This document shows, one piece after another, positions 46,186 through 55,338 of a stretch of DNA of 64,000 bases; position 1 is the first letter of the stretch; the number at the start of each line of letters is the position of its first letter. Where the stretch lies: NCBI RefSeq assembly GCF_042434745.1, contig NZ_JBHLSS010000045.1. The stretch is one strand, 5' to 3'. The notes beneath the pieces were generated by a model. It did not search any database. It saw nothing but the letters and a program-made list of their open reading frames with translations, and had not been told where the DNA came from. This DNA comes from Azotobacter paspali. GTDB lineage: Bacteria; Pseudomonadota; Gammaproteobacteria; Pseudomonadales; Pseudomonadaceae. Made by a program: the position numbers and the translations under genes.

Positions 46186-46527
46186 AGCATCCGGGGAGCG
46201 ATCCGCACCAGCCCGGCCCACCGCTGCGCCGGGGCGCGAAGCCGCTTTGCGGAAGCCTTTTCGAGTGCGCCATGCGCGAGTGCCCGGTCGCGAGACCCGC
46301 AGTGCCTGCCGACGGTGCGACCATGCCTGCCCCTCGAGGACGCGCGCACCGGAACAATGCGCACCAAGGGCGCAACACGCTCGATTTGGTGCGCAAATTC
46401 CATGAAAATCGCAAGGAAATCCTTTTTTCGGCATTTTTTTGATGGTCGGCAAGCCCTGTGCTTTTCTCAGGGAAAGCTTTACCTAACGATGCGTGCGACA
46501 GCGCAACGCAACAAGGACTGAAGAGCC
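46186..46527. other. intergenic region upstream of the TorF-like gene
   Basis: This 342-bp stretch includes an unusually T-rich segment (about 46421-46442) in an otherwise GC-rich area, probably the terminator of the two-component operon and/or the promoter of the outer-membrane protein gene. No coding sequence is seen. Confidence 0.4.
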
Positions 46528-47286
46528 ATGCTCAAGAAAACCACCCTCGTCCTCACCGCCGCCGGCGCCATGACCGGCAGTTGCATCGCCGTGGCGGGGA
46601 CGACGCTGGACACGCCGTTGGGCGAGTTCAACGTCAGCGCCAACGTCACCTTGGCCTCCGAGTACATCTTCCGCGGCATCTCGCAGACCAAGGGCGACCC
46701 GGCCATCCAGGGCGGGCTGGACATCGTCCACGAGAGCGGTTTGTACGTCGGCGCCTGGGTTTCCAACACCGACTACGAAACCTCCGATGCGACCATGGAG
46801 CGCGACTACTACTTCGGTTACGGCGGCAACATCACCGAGGAACTGGCCTTCGACGTGGGTTGGCTCAAGTACGACTATGTGAAGGACCACCTCGACAATG
46901 CCGACCTGAACTACAGCGAGTTCTACGGCAGCCTCTCGGCCTACGGCGTCAAGATCGGCATCAACTATTCCGACGACGTCAACAGCGACAACAACGTGGT
47001 TTACTCCTACATCGGCTATAAGCGCGACCTGCCCTATGGGATCGGCCTGTCCCTGCGCTTCGGCAAGTACGACTTCAAGGACGACACCTTCTTCAAGAAC
47101 GGCGCGACTAGGGGCGAGGACGCCTACTACGACTGGTACGTCGGGGTGAGCAAGGAGTTCGTCGGCCTGCAGTTCGGCCTGACCTACACCCAGACCGACC
47201 TGGAGGACGAGGAGTGCGAGAACTACGCCGGCAACGACACCTACTGCAACGCCAACTTCGTCGCCTCGGTGTCCAAGGTCTTCTGA
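46528..47286 (+). CDS. TorF-family putative outer-membrane porin
   Basis: This 252-residue protein has a signal peptide (LVLTAAGAMTGSCIAVAG). Its beta-barrel pattern matches the family known by the Gcw_chp motif: VSANVTLASEYIFRGISQTK followed by aromatic-rich strands (GLYVGAWVSN, YDWYVGVSKEF) and a terminal Phe. Such barrels are suspected porins. The acidic loop EDEECENYAGNDTYC carries two cysteines that could pair. Confidence 0.87.
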   Translation: MLKKTTLVLTAAGAMTGSCIAVAGTTLDTPLGEFNVSANVTLASEYIFRGISQTKGDPAIQGGLDIVHESGLYVGAWVSNTDYETSDATMERDYYFGYGGNITEELAFDVGWLKYDYVKDHLDNADLNYSEFYGSLSAYGVKIGINYSDDVNSDNNVVYSYIGYKRDLPYGIGLSLRFGKYDFKDDTFFKNGATRGEDAYYDWYVGVSKEFVGLQFGLTYTQTDLEDEECENYAGNDTYCNANFVASVSKVF

Positions 47287-47319
47287 GCCACAGGGCCTCC
47301 CTCCGCCGGCCGCGTCATC

Positions 47320-47525
47320 ACGCCGGATGGCGCCTGGCCGCGCTCGGCCAGGCACGGGACACAGGAAACGGTATTCCCTCGCCAGGTCCCGCAACGATGC
47401 ATGGCGCCATCCACCGCGCCCCCACAGGGACGAACCTATCCTGGCGCGACGCGTCGTTCGTTCGGAACGACCGGGCTTCTCCGCGCGCACTCGACCCCGT
47501 GCAAGGCGCGGCCGCGCGGAGCGGC
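47320..47525 (+). repeat. dispersed repeat, copy 2 (inverted relative to 26.2 kb)
   Basis: This segment is homologous to the complement of 26192-26440: GGTCCCGCAACGATGCATGG, CAGGGACGAACC, GCGTCGTTCGTTCGGAACGA and GGCCGCGCGGAG all have counterparts in the same order. It lies just behind the TorF gene and ends within about 15 bp of the aldolase pseudogene. Confidence 0.75.
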
Positions 47526-47539
47526 GCCGCCAGTTTGGG

Positions 47540-48314
47540 TCAGTAGCCGCCTTCGGCGCTCTCCACGACGGTGCCCTTGAAGCGTCCGACCAGGGCCTTC
47601 ATGGAACGCATCAGCAGGCTGGAGTCGACCCCCACGGCGACGAAGGCGCAACCCAGCCAAGTAGCGGCGCGCGGCGCCCTCGTCGCTGGAGAGGATGCCG
47701 GCGCGACGGATGCGGGCGATGCCGTCCTCGATGGCCGCCACCACCTCGGGATGAACGGGCTCGCCGCGCCGGCCCATGGAGGCGGACAGATCCACCGACC
47801 GATGAAGACCCCGTCCCCCCTCGACCGCGGCGATGGCATCGAGATTCTCCAGGCCCCTGACGTTCTCCACCTGCGCCAGCAGACACATCTGCACGTCGGC
47901 TTCGTCCAGGTAGTCGGGGATGCTGCTCCAGCGCGAGGCGCGGGCCAAGGCCGCGCCGATCCCGCGAATGCCATGCCACGGGTAGTGCATGGCGGCGACC
48001 AGCCCCCGCGTCTGTTCGGCGCTCTCCATCTGGGGCACCAGCAGGGTCTGCGCGCCGATATCGAGCAACTGCTTGATCAGCACCGGATCGCCGAGCGGCG
48101 GGCGGACCACCGCCTGGCAGGCTGGCGCCAGCGCCTGCAACTAGCCGAGCAGCGAGCACAGATCGTTGGGCGCGTGCTCACCGTCGAGCAGCAGCCAGCC
48201 GAAGCCGGCATTGGCCGCCAGCTCCGCGCAATAAGGGTCGGCCAGGCCGATCCAGACGCCGATCTGTGCCTCCCGGACCTGGGGTTGCCTGAAGGTGTTG
48301 ACGGGCATCTGCAT
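47540..48314 (-). pseudogene. broken HpcH/HpaI-type aldolase
   Basis: The frame starts MQMPVNTFRQPQVREAQIGV and continues IGLADPYCAELAANAGFGWL, LLDGEHAPNDL. It then meets an in-frame TAG at about 48141 where a Leu-rich stretch should continue. It resumes with RPPLGDPVLIKQLLDIGAQT, LLVPQMESAEQ and IRGIGAALARASRW. A frameshift near 47808 (VEG/DGVFIG) and another near 47660 precede the last part, CAFVAVGVDSSLLMRSMKAL. This was a class II 2-keto-3-deoxy acid aldolase. Three independent lesions make it non-functional. Confidence 0.85.
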
Positions 48315-48459
48315 GGTTCGCTTCTTGGCAGGCGAAGGGAAGGAAGGCCGGAGCCGGGATAGGCGCTATCATGCCGGCCTGCCGGTAATGAGCCCGTACG
48401 TTAAGCCGGGTGCCGTCCCGGGAGAAGCCCGTCACCCCGAGATTCGCGGAGAAACGACC

Positions 48460-48912
48460 ATGGAAATCCGTCCCGCCAGCGCCACCGACATTCCGGCGCT
48501 GTGCCGCCTGCTCGACCAGTTGTTCGCCCAGGAAGCCGAATTCACGCCCGACCGCGAGGCGCAGCAACGCGGCCTGGCGGCGATAGTCGAAGACCCGCGG
48601 GTCGGCGAGATCCTGCTCGCCGAGGAAGACGGGCGGCCCCTCGGCATGGTCAACCTGCTCTACACGATTTCCACCGCCCTGGGCACGCCAGTGGCGCTGC
48701 TCGAAGACATGGTGGTGGACGCCATGGCCCGCGGCCGGGGCCTCGGCACACAACTGCTGGAAGCGGCCACCGCCACCGCGCGGCGGCGCGGCTGCCGACG
48801 CATCACCCTGCTGACCGACGCCGACAACCTCGACGCCCAGCGCTTCTACGCCCGCCAGGGCTTCGCCCGCTCGCCGATGATCCCCCTGCGCTTGGCGCTC
48901 GACCCACAATGA
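48460..48912 (+). CDS. GNAT-family N-acetyltransferase
   Basis: This 150-residue acetyltransferase starts at MEIRPASATDIPALCRLLDQ. Acetyl-CoA binding motif A is MVVDAMARGRGLGTQLL; the C-terminal part NLDAQRFYARQGFAR is typical. It is divergent from the broken aldolase. The substrate is unknown. Confidence 0.88.
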   Translation: MEIRPASATDIPALCRLLDQLFAQEAEFTPDREAQQRGLAAIVEDPRVGEILLAEEDGRPLGMVNLLYTISTALGTPVALLEDMVVDAMARGRGLGTQLLEAATATARRRGCRRITLLTDADNLDAQRFYARQGFARSPMIPLRLALDPQ

Positions 48913-49005
48913 CAGCGTCCACCGCGCGGTCCGCAGGGTAGATGGCCGTAGCCAGCCACCCTGACGGACAGGCCTTCGGCGTTTGTCCGCCCCGACGCCG
49001 CCGGA

Positions 49006-50484
49006 TCAGGCCCCGCCCTGCTCGGCCAGGGTCACGGCGCGGAACATGGCGCGGCGCTTGTTCAGGGTCTCCTCCCATTCCAGCGCCGGCACCGAATCGG
49101 CGACTATGCCGGCGCCGGCCTGCACATGCAGTTCACCGTCCTTGATCACCGCGGTGCGGATGGCGATCGCGGTGTCCATGTTGCCGTTCCACGCCAGATA
49201 GCCGACCGCGCCGCCATAGATACCGCGCTTGACCGGCTCCAGCTCGTCGATGATCTCCATGGCGCGGATCTTCGGTGCGCCGGAGAGGGTGCCGGCCGGC
49301 AGGATGGCGCGCAGCGCGTCCATCGCCGTCAGCCCTTCCCTGAGCTGGCCGGTGACGTTGGAGACGATGTGCATGACGTTGGAGTAGCGCTCGATGACCA
49401 TCCGGTCGGTGACCTTAACCGAGCCAGTGTCGGCGACCCGGCCGACGTCGTTGCGGCCCAGGTCGATCAGCATCAGGTGCTCGGCCAGCTCCTTGGCGTC
49501 GGAGAGCAGGTCGCGCTCCAGCGCCAGGTCGGCTTCCTCGCTGGCGCCGCGCGGGCGGGTGCCGGCGATCGGGCGAACCGTGACCAGACCGTCCTCGACG
49601 CGCACCAGCACCTCCGGCGAGCTGCCGACCACGTGGAAGTCGCCGAAGTTGAAAAAGTACATGTAGGGGGTCGGGTTGAAGCAGCGCAGCGCCCGGTACA
49701 GATCGATGGGCGCGGCCTTGAAGTCGATCGACATGCGCTGCGAGGGCACCACCTGCATGCAGTCGCCAGCGAGGATGTACTCCTTGATGGTGTCCACCGC
49801 GCGCTCGTAGTCCTCGCGGCCGAAGCTGGCGCAAAATGCCAGCTCGGCACCGGGCGGGGCGGAAAGATCGATGCCCTGGCGCGGCGCCAGCGGCTGGCGC
49901 AACTGTTCCAGCAGCGCCTGCAGGCGCGCCTGGCCCTGCTCGTATGCATCCGCCGCACCGGGATCGGCGAGGACGATCAGGTACATCTTGCCGGCCAGGT
50001 TGTCGAACACCACCACCGCGTCGGAAACCATCAGCAGGATGTCCGGGGTGCCCAGCGGATCGGGATTCGGGCAACGGGCGAGCCTCTTCTCGACGTAGCG
50101 CACGCAGTCATAGCCGAAGTAGCCGACCAGACCGCCGTTGAAGCGCGGCAGCCCCGGCAGGTCCGGCACCCGGTAGCGCGCCTTGAACTGCTCGACGAAA
50201 GCCAGCGGGTCCTCGCAGTCGTGGCACTCCACCTCCTTGCCGTCCACGCTCACCGTCACCCGCTGGCCATGGATGCGCAGCACGGTGCGCGCCGGTAGGC
50301 CGATGATCGAGTAGCGACCCCACTTCTCGCCGCCCTGCACCGATTCGAGCAGGTAGGAGTTGGGCACGTCAGAGAGTTTCAGGTAGATCGACAGCGGGGT
50401 ATCGAAATCGGCGAGGGTTTCGCAGGCGAGCGGAATGCGGTTGTAGCCTTCGGCGGCCAGGCGCAGGAATTCTTCGCGGATCAT
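49006..50484 (-). CDS. trpE: anthranilate synthase component I
   Basis: This 492-residue chorismate-utilising enzyme forms anthranilate with TrpG. Family motifs are LLESVQGGEKWGRYS, the GTRPRGASEEADLALE segment, LIDLGRNDVGRVA and LSGAPKIRAMEIID. It is preceded by a Trp-codon leader and a terminator hairpin. It is separated from trpGDC by 36 kb of accessory DNA. Confidence 0.97.
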   Translation of the reverse strand: MIREEFLRLAAEGYNRIPLACETLADFDTPLSIYLKLSDVPNSYLLESVQGGEKWGRYSIIGLPARTVLRIHGQRVTVSVDGKEVECHDCEDPLAFVEQFKARYRVPDLPGLPRFNGGLVGYFGYDCVRYVEKRLARCPNPDPLGTPDILLMVSDAVVVFDNLAGKMYLIVLADPGAADAYEQGQARLQALLEQLRQPLAPRQGIDLSAPPGAELAFCASFGREDYERAVDTIKEYILAGDCMQVVPSQRMSIDFKAAPIDLYRALRCFNPTPYMYFFNFGDFHVVGSSPEVLVRVEDGLVTVRPIAGTRPRGASEEADLALERDLLSDAKELAEHLMLIDLGRNDVGRVADTGSVKVTDRMVIERYSNVMHIVSNVTGQLREGLTAMDALRAILPAGTLSGAPKIRAMEIIDELEPVKRGIYGGAVGYLAWNGNMDTAIAIRTAVIKDGELHVQAGAGIVADSVPALEWEETLNKRRAMFRAVTLAEQGGA

Positions 50485-50529
50485 GAATTAGCCTCGTGGC
50501 GGGCGGGAATTACGGGAAAGGGGCAAACG

Positions 50530-50545
50530 CGCCGGCGAACCGGCG
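50530..50545 (-). terminator. trpE attenuator hairpin
   Basis: CGCCGG-TTCG-CCGGCG forms a perfect 6-bp stem with a stable UUCG-type tetraloop, 11 bases after the trp leader stop, followed by GCGTTTGCCCC. The short T-run makes it weak as a classical terminator, but position and pairing fit attenuation. Confidence 0.6.
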
Positions 50546-50555
50546 GGAGCTGTGG

Positions 50556-50600
50556 TCAGGCGCGCCAGCGCCAACGGGCCAGGGCCTTGATGACCTTCAT
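50556..50600 (-). CDS. trpL: trp leader peptide with tandem-spaced Trp codons
   Basis: A 14-codon frame reads MKVIKALARWRWRA, with two Trp codons separated by one Arg, followed directly by the attenuator hairpin and then trpE. An in-frame GTG upstream would give a 22-residue version with a third Trp (KLWMKV). Stalling at Trp codons would release the antiterminator, as in other trp attenuators. No strong ribosome site precedes the ATG, so the longer form is possible. Confidence 0.7.
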   Translation of the reverse strand: MKVIKALARWRWRA

Positions 50601-50665
50601 CCAGAGTTTGCGGGAGACCACCACGATTGCGTTTCTCTCGGAGGCAAAACGAACGATTAACTTAA

Positions 50666-51373
50666 TCACACTAGCTCAGCCCCCGTTGTCGGATCAACCA
50701 GCGCGGACAGAGCGTCGAGCACCAGCGCCGGCCCTTCCTCGGCGATCGGCTGGCCGTGGTTGTAGCCGTAGGACAGCGCCACGCAGGCGACGCCCGCCGC
50801 CCGTGCGGCAAGCACGTCGTTGCGCGAGTCGCCGACGAACAGTGCTTCTTCCGCCTGCACACCGGCTTGCGCCATCACCCAGAACAGCGCCGCCGGATCG
50901 GGCTTCTGCTGCGGTAGGGTGTCGCCACCGACGATCCAGCGGAAGTAGCCGTCCAGCCCCTTGTCGGCCAGCAGTTCGGGCAAAAAGCGCGATGGCTTGT
51001 TGGTGATCAGGGCGAGAGCCACCTCGTGCTCGCGCAGCCAGTCGAGGGTTTGCGGCACGCCGGGATAGACGCGGGTCAGCCCGTGGCTGTCGGCGTAGGC
51101 GTCCATGAACAGCGCCAGGGCCGCCTCAGCCTCGGCGGCGTCCACGCCCTGATGGTCGAGGTCGCCGGCCAGGGCGCGGCGCACCAGCACCCGCGCGCCG
51201 TTGCCGACCCACAGGCGCACCCGCTCAACGCCGGCCGGCGCCCGGCCGAGCTGGACCAGCATGCGGTCGACCGCCGCCGCCAGGTCCGGCACCGAGTCCA
51301 CTAGGGTGCCATCGAGGTCGAACATCGCCAGTTTCGGCAGGCGCCCGTCGAACAGCGCGTGCAGGGGTGTCAT
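50666..51373 (-). CDS. gph: phosphoglycolate phosphatase
   Basis: This 235-residue HAD-superfamily hydrolase removes 2-phosphoglycolate. The nucleophile motif is MFDLDGTLVDSVPDL; motif II/III residues are in LALITNKPSRF and LFVGDSRNDVLAA. It overlaps the upstream rpe gene by 4 bases. Gene order rpe-gph-trpE is as in Pseudomonas. Confidence 0.95.
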   Translation of the reverse strand: MTPLHALFDGRLPKLAMFDLDGTLVDSVPDLAAAVDRMLVQLGRAPAGVERVRLWVGNGARVLVRRALAGDLDHQGVDAAEAEAALALFMDAYADSHGLTRVYPGVPQTLDWLREHEVALALITNKPSRFLPELLADKGLDGYFRWIVGGDTLPQQKPDPAALFWVMAQAGVQAEEALFVGDSRNDVLAARAAGVACVALSYGYNHGQPIAEEGPALVLDALSALVDPTTGAELV

Positions 51374-52044
51374 GGGCGCACCCTCGCCAGTTCGGCGCGC
51401 ATGGCGTCGATCACTGCCTTGTAGTCGGGCTGGCCGAAGATCGCCGAACCGGCGATGAAGGTGTCGGCGCCGGCGGCGGCGATCTCGCCGATGTTCTTCA
51501 CGTTGACCCCGCCGTCGATTTCCAGGCGAATATCCCGGCCGCTGGCGTCGATCAGCGCGCGCGCCTCGCGCAGCTTGTCGAGGGTGCCGGGGATGAATTT
51601 TTGTCCGCCGAAGCCGGGGTTGACGCTCATCAGCAGCACCATGTCGAGCTTGTCCATCACGTACTTCAGGCAGTCCAACGGGGTCGCCGGGTTGAACACC
51701 AGGCCGGCCCTGGCGCCGCCGTCTTTGATCAGTTGCAGGGAGCGGTCGATGTGCTCGGAGGCTTCCGGGTGGAAGGTGATGTAGCTGGCGCCGGCCTCCA
51801 GGAAGTCACCGATGATGCGGTCGACCGGCTTGACCATCAGGTGCACGTCGATGGGCGCCCCGATGCCGTACCTGCGCAGCGCCGTGCAGACCATCGGGCC
51901 AATGGTCAAGTTGGGCACGTAGTGGTTGTCCATCACGTCGAAGTGGACGATGTCGGCGCCGGCGGCGAGGACCCTGTCCACTTCTTCGCCCAGGCGGGCG
52001 AAGTCGGCGGACAGGATCGACGGGGCGATGGCGAAAGGCTGCAT
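51370..52044 (-). CDS. rpe: ribulose-phosphate 3-epimerase
   Basis: This 224-residue TIM-barrel enzyme interconverts ribulose-5-phosphate and xylulose-5-phosphate. Metal and catalytic residues are in HFDVMDNHYVPN, IDVHLMVKPVD and LEIDGGVNVKN; MSVNPGFGGQKFI is the family signature. It is translationally coupled to gph. Confidence 0.97.
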   Translation of the reverse strand: MQPFAIAPSILSADFARLGEEVDRVLAAGADIVHFDVMDNHYVPNLTIGPMVCTALRRYGIGAPIDVHLMVKPVDRIIGDFLEAGASYITFHPEASEHIDRSLQLIKDGGARAGLVFNPATPLDCLKYVMDKLDMVLLMSVNPGFGGQKFIPGTLDKLREARALIDASGRDIRLEIDGGVNVKNIGEIAAAGADTFIAGSAIFGQPDYKAVIDAMRAELARVRP

Positions 52045-52141
52045 GGATGACCTCGAAACGGCTCGCGGCAGGAGCGCGCAGTTTCCCGCTTCGTTGCCGG
52101 GGCGGCAAGCGTGGCGTTTCGCCCCGGCATGCCAAGGCGGC

Positions 52142-53422
52142 TCAGGCCAGTTCGTCGAAACACTCGGCGAGAATCGCCAGGCCGCGTTCGAGCAGTTCGT
52201 CCGGGACGGTCAGGGGCATCAGGAAACGCAGCACGTTGCCGTAAGCGCCGCAGGACAGCAGGATCAGCCCCTTGTCCCGCGCCCGGACGACGAGTTGTCC
52301 GGTCAGCGCGGTGGCCGGCTTGTGCGGATCGCCGCCCTCGCACAGCTCCATGGCGACCATGGCGCCGAGACCGCGTACCTCGACGATCGACGGATGACGC
52401 CCCTGGATGGCCCGCAGCCCTTCGCTCAGCCGCGCGCCGATGTCCCGGGCGCGCTCCAGCAGGCGCTCCTCCTCGAACACCTCCAGCACCGCCAGGGCCG
52501 CGGCACAGGCCAGCGGGCTGCCGGCATAGGTGCCGCCGAGCCCGCCGGGAGCGATGGCGTCCATGGGCTCGGCCCGGCCGCACACGCCGGCCAGCGGAAA
52601 ACCGCCGGCGATGGACTTGGCGAAGGCGGTGAGGTCGGCGGCCACGCCCATCTGCTCCATGGCGAAGAAGGTGCCGGTGCGTCCGGCGCCGGTCTGTACC
52701 TCGTCGGCGATCAGGAGGATACCGTGGCGGTCGCAGATCGCCCGCAGGCCGCGCATGAACTCCGGCGGGGCGACATTGAAGCCACCCTCGCCCTGCACCG
52801 GCTCGACCAGGATCGCGGCGATATCGCACGGCTCGGCGTCGTTCTTGAACACCCGCTCGACACTGGCCAGCGCCTCGGCGACGTCGATGCCGTGCAATGC
52901 GCTGGGGTAGCGGGCGCGGAACACGCCGCCGGGCATAAGGCCCATACCGGCGGCGTAGGGCACCTTCTTGCCAGTCAGCGCCAGGGTCATCAGGGTGCGC
53001 CCGTGATAGGCGCTGGTGAAGGCGATCACCCCGGTCCGCCCGGTGGCGGCGCGGGCGATCTTCACGGCGTTCTCCACCGCTTCCGAGCCGGTGCTGACCA
53101 GCAGGGTCTTCTTGGCGAAGTCGCCCGGCACGCGCGCGTTGAGCTTTTCGCAGAGTTCGACGTAGGGCTCGTAGGCCAGCACCTGGAAGCAGGTGTGCGA
53201 CAGCTTGTGCAATTGCCGCTGCACCGCCTCGACGACCTTCGGGTGCAGGTGGCCGGTGTTGAGCACGGCGATGCCGCCGGCGAAGTCGATGTACTCGCGC
53301 CCCTCCACATCGACCACGCTGCAGTTGCGCGCATGCTCGGCGAAGATCGGGTGGATCTGCCCGACGCCGCGCGGCACCGCGGCGATCCGGCGTTGCATCA
53401 AAGATTCGTTGGTCCTGCTCAT
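52142..53422 (-). CDS. gabT: 4-aminobutyrate aminotransferase
   Basis: This 426-residue PLP-dependent class III aminotransferase converts GABA and 2-oxoglutarate to succinate semialdehyde and glutamate. The cofactor lysine lies in TAFAKSIAGGFPL, after LIADEVQTGAGRTG. FTSAYHGRTLMTLALTGKK also fits GabT. No gabD is adjacent, so it stands alone here. 5-aminovalerate may also be used. A frameshifted LysR gene lies upstream on the same strand. Confidence 0.92.
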   Translation of the reverse strand: MSRTNESLMQRRIAAVPRGVGQIHPIFAEHARNCSVVDVEGREYIDFAGGIAVLNTGHLHPKVVEAVQRQLHKLSHTCFQVLAYEPYVELCEKLNARVPGDFAKKTLLVSTGSEAVENAVKIARAATGRTGVIAFTSAYHGRTLMTLALTGKKVPYAAGMGLMPGGVFRARYPSALHGIDVAEALASVERVFKNDAEPCDIAAILVEPVQGEGGFNVAPPEFMRGLRAICDRHGILLIADEVQTGAGRTGTFFAMEQMGVAADLTAFAKSIAGGFPLAGVCGRAEPMDAIAPGGLGGTYAGSPLACAAALAVLEVFEEERLLERARDIGARLSEGLRAIQGRHPSIVEVRGLGAMVAMELCEGGDPHKPATALTGQLVVRARDKGLILLSCGAYGNVLRFLMPLTVPDELLERGLAILAECFDELA

Positions 53423-53574
53423 GGAGTCCTCTCTGGCCGCGCGGCGGCGCTTCGCTCAAGGAGGATCGGGGCGCTGGCGACAAGGCGCGGGCGTCCCGAT
53501 CGGCCTTCCTCCATCACTCTAACGCAGCAGCGGTCCGGCCGCCCGCTCGCGAGCGGCGGCGACGCTCGCGCGCC

Positions 53575-54463
53575 TCACTCGGGGGGATCGGGAAAAAGCT
53601 CCTGCAGCAACCCGAACAGGGTGTTCTTGAGCGGCGTGTCCAGCTCCGTCCAGGCCAGGCCGAGCGCCGCCCGGTGGCCGCCGAGTTCGAGTGGCCTGGC
53701 CACGACGTTCGGCGGCAGCGCCTGCGCCGCCTCGGAAGGCAGCAGTCCCAGCCCGAGGCCGGCCGAGACCAGCGCCAGCATGGTCGAGAACTCGCCGAGT
53801 TCGGAGGCGACCTGCAGGGCCACGCCGTGCCGCTCCAGCGCCGCGACGAGCTCGCCGTAGAAGCCGGGCGCGTAGCGCCGCGCCAGAAGAAACAGCGGGG
53901 CCCGCGCCAGGTCGGCCGGGCACAGCGAGACGCGCCCTGCCAGCGGATGATCCGCCGGCAGGGCGACGACGAAGGACTCGTGCAGGACGACCCGTGTCCT
54001 GATACCCGCGCCACCGGGAACGGGCAGGCGGACCAGGCCGAAGTCGAGCTGGCCGTCGCGCAGCGCGGCCAGTTGGTCGGGCGTGGGCAGGTCCTTGAGT
54101 TCCAGCTCGATCCGGGGAAAGCGGGCATGCAGGGCGCGGATCAGCGTCGGCAGCAGGTTGGGCAGCACCGAGGAAACCAAGGCGATCCGTATCCGGCCGA
54201 TCTCCCCCCGAGGCCCTGGCAATATCCATCGCCCGGGCCGACTGGTGCAGCGCCGCGCGGGCTTCCGGGAGAAAGATGCGGCCCACCTCGCTGAGCGCGA
54301 CGGAATGCCGGTCCCGTTCGAACAGCTTCGTACCCAGTTCCTCCTCCAGCGTCTTGATCTGCATGCTGAGCGCCGGCTGCACGATCGACAGGCGCTGCGC
54401 CGCGCGGCCGAAGTGAAGCTCCTCCGCGAGCACGACGAAGGCGCGCAAATGCTTGAGTTCCAT
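53575..54463 (-). pseudogene. LysR-family regulator with a frameshift in a homopolymer
   Basis: MELKHLRAFVVLAEELHFGR encodes a normal HTH (LSMQIKTLEEELGTKLFERD). The frame is lost at a run of six C (54204-54209 on the plus strand; G6 in the gene). Five would restore it, joining to the intact effector domain (GEIGRIRIALVSSVLPNLLP ... LLQELFPDPPE). All other sequence is clean. It may be a recent mutation, a slippage-variable tract or a sequencing error. Confidence 0.85.
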
Positions 54464-54610
54464 GGGTATTCCCCTTATCGACGAAGCACCCGCCAAGCGT
54501 GATCACAATTCTTGATAACAGCATCAGCAATGATAATTGGACGCTTCCTGAAAGCTGCGTTGAAGTAGCGCACAAAGCATAAAAATCCGCCAGTGAGCCG
54601 GGAATCGCCA

Positions 54611-55030
54611 ATGATAAAACCTGTTGATCGCCTTCGTCCCGACGACCGCCGGACGCTGATGGCCGGCGCTTGTCGGGGAATCGGTTTCGAACTGGCGCAC
54701 GGCCTGGAGCGGGCGGCCGCGGCGATGCTGCGCGACGAACGGCAAGGCGAACCGGTGTGCCCGTCGCCCGCCCCCTGCGCCATCAGCAAGGGCACGCCAC
54801 GCATGCCGACCCGGGGCCTGCGCGCGAACCAGGCCGACCGCCTGGCCCCCGGCTATTTCCAGATGGAACCCAAGCGTGCCCCGGTCGACGACCGGGAGTT
54901 CTCCGCCGGGCCATGCAGGCGCACGCCGGCCGGCCGCGGGAGAACGCCGGAGGAGCCCGCCGTGCCCCTCGCCTCGCCGACCTCGGACTTCATGCTTCGC
55001 GTGGACGGCGGCCCGAGCGGCGGCGTCTAG
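54611..55030 (+). pseudogene. decayed SDR-family (gluconate 5-dehydrogenase-like) gene
   Basis: Fragments in one frame preserve the SDR order with internal deletions: GACRGIGFELAHGLE (nucleotide-binding TGxxxGIG, with the first Thr-Gly changed), ISKGTPRM (the YxxxK region reduced), ADRLAPGYFQME, FSAGPCRRTPAGRG, LASPTSDFMLRVDGG. The core between the Rossmann start and the active site is missing. The stop TAG is part of the CTAG at the edge of the adjacent MITE. Confidence 0.7.
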
Positions 55031-55203
55031 AGCATTTTCACCTTATTCGGATTCACCTTCTGGTGAGCTACGTAGGTTGGGGTGAGCCTGCGAACCCCGA
55101 CCATCTGTATCGACGACAGCCTCGCGGCGTCGGGCTTCGCGGGGCTCGGCCCAACCTACGATGGGTTGCGGAAGTGAACCTGTGTTTCATGAAAATGCTC
55201 TAG
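55027..55203. mobile_element. 177-bp MITE with 14-bp perfect terminal inverted repeats
   Basis: CTAGAGCATTTTCA (55027-55040) is the exact reverse complement of TGAAAATGCTCTAG (55190-55203). Inside, GTAGGTTGGG faces CCCAACCTAC, giving a second arm pair. The outermost CTAG is palindromic and fits the YTAR target duplication of some IS5-family elements. It has no coding capacity. It lies between the SDR remnant and the shikimate dehydrogenase-like gene. Confidence 0.85.
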
Positions 55204-55338
55204 CGGGACCCAGCGCCCCGTGGCCGGGAACGGCGCGCGGCGAACCGAACCGAACGGCCCCGGCGAAACGGTCGGCGAACGGAACCGACCGCGGGCTTCT
55301 CGTCCCTCGACAACGTCCCACAACCCAAGGAAACCGAC

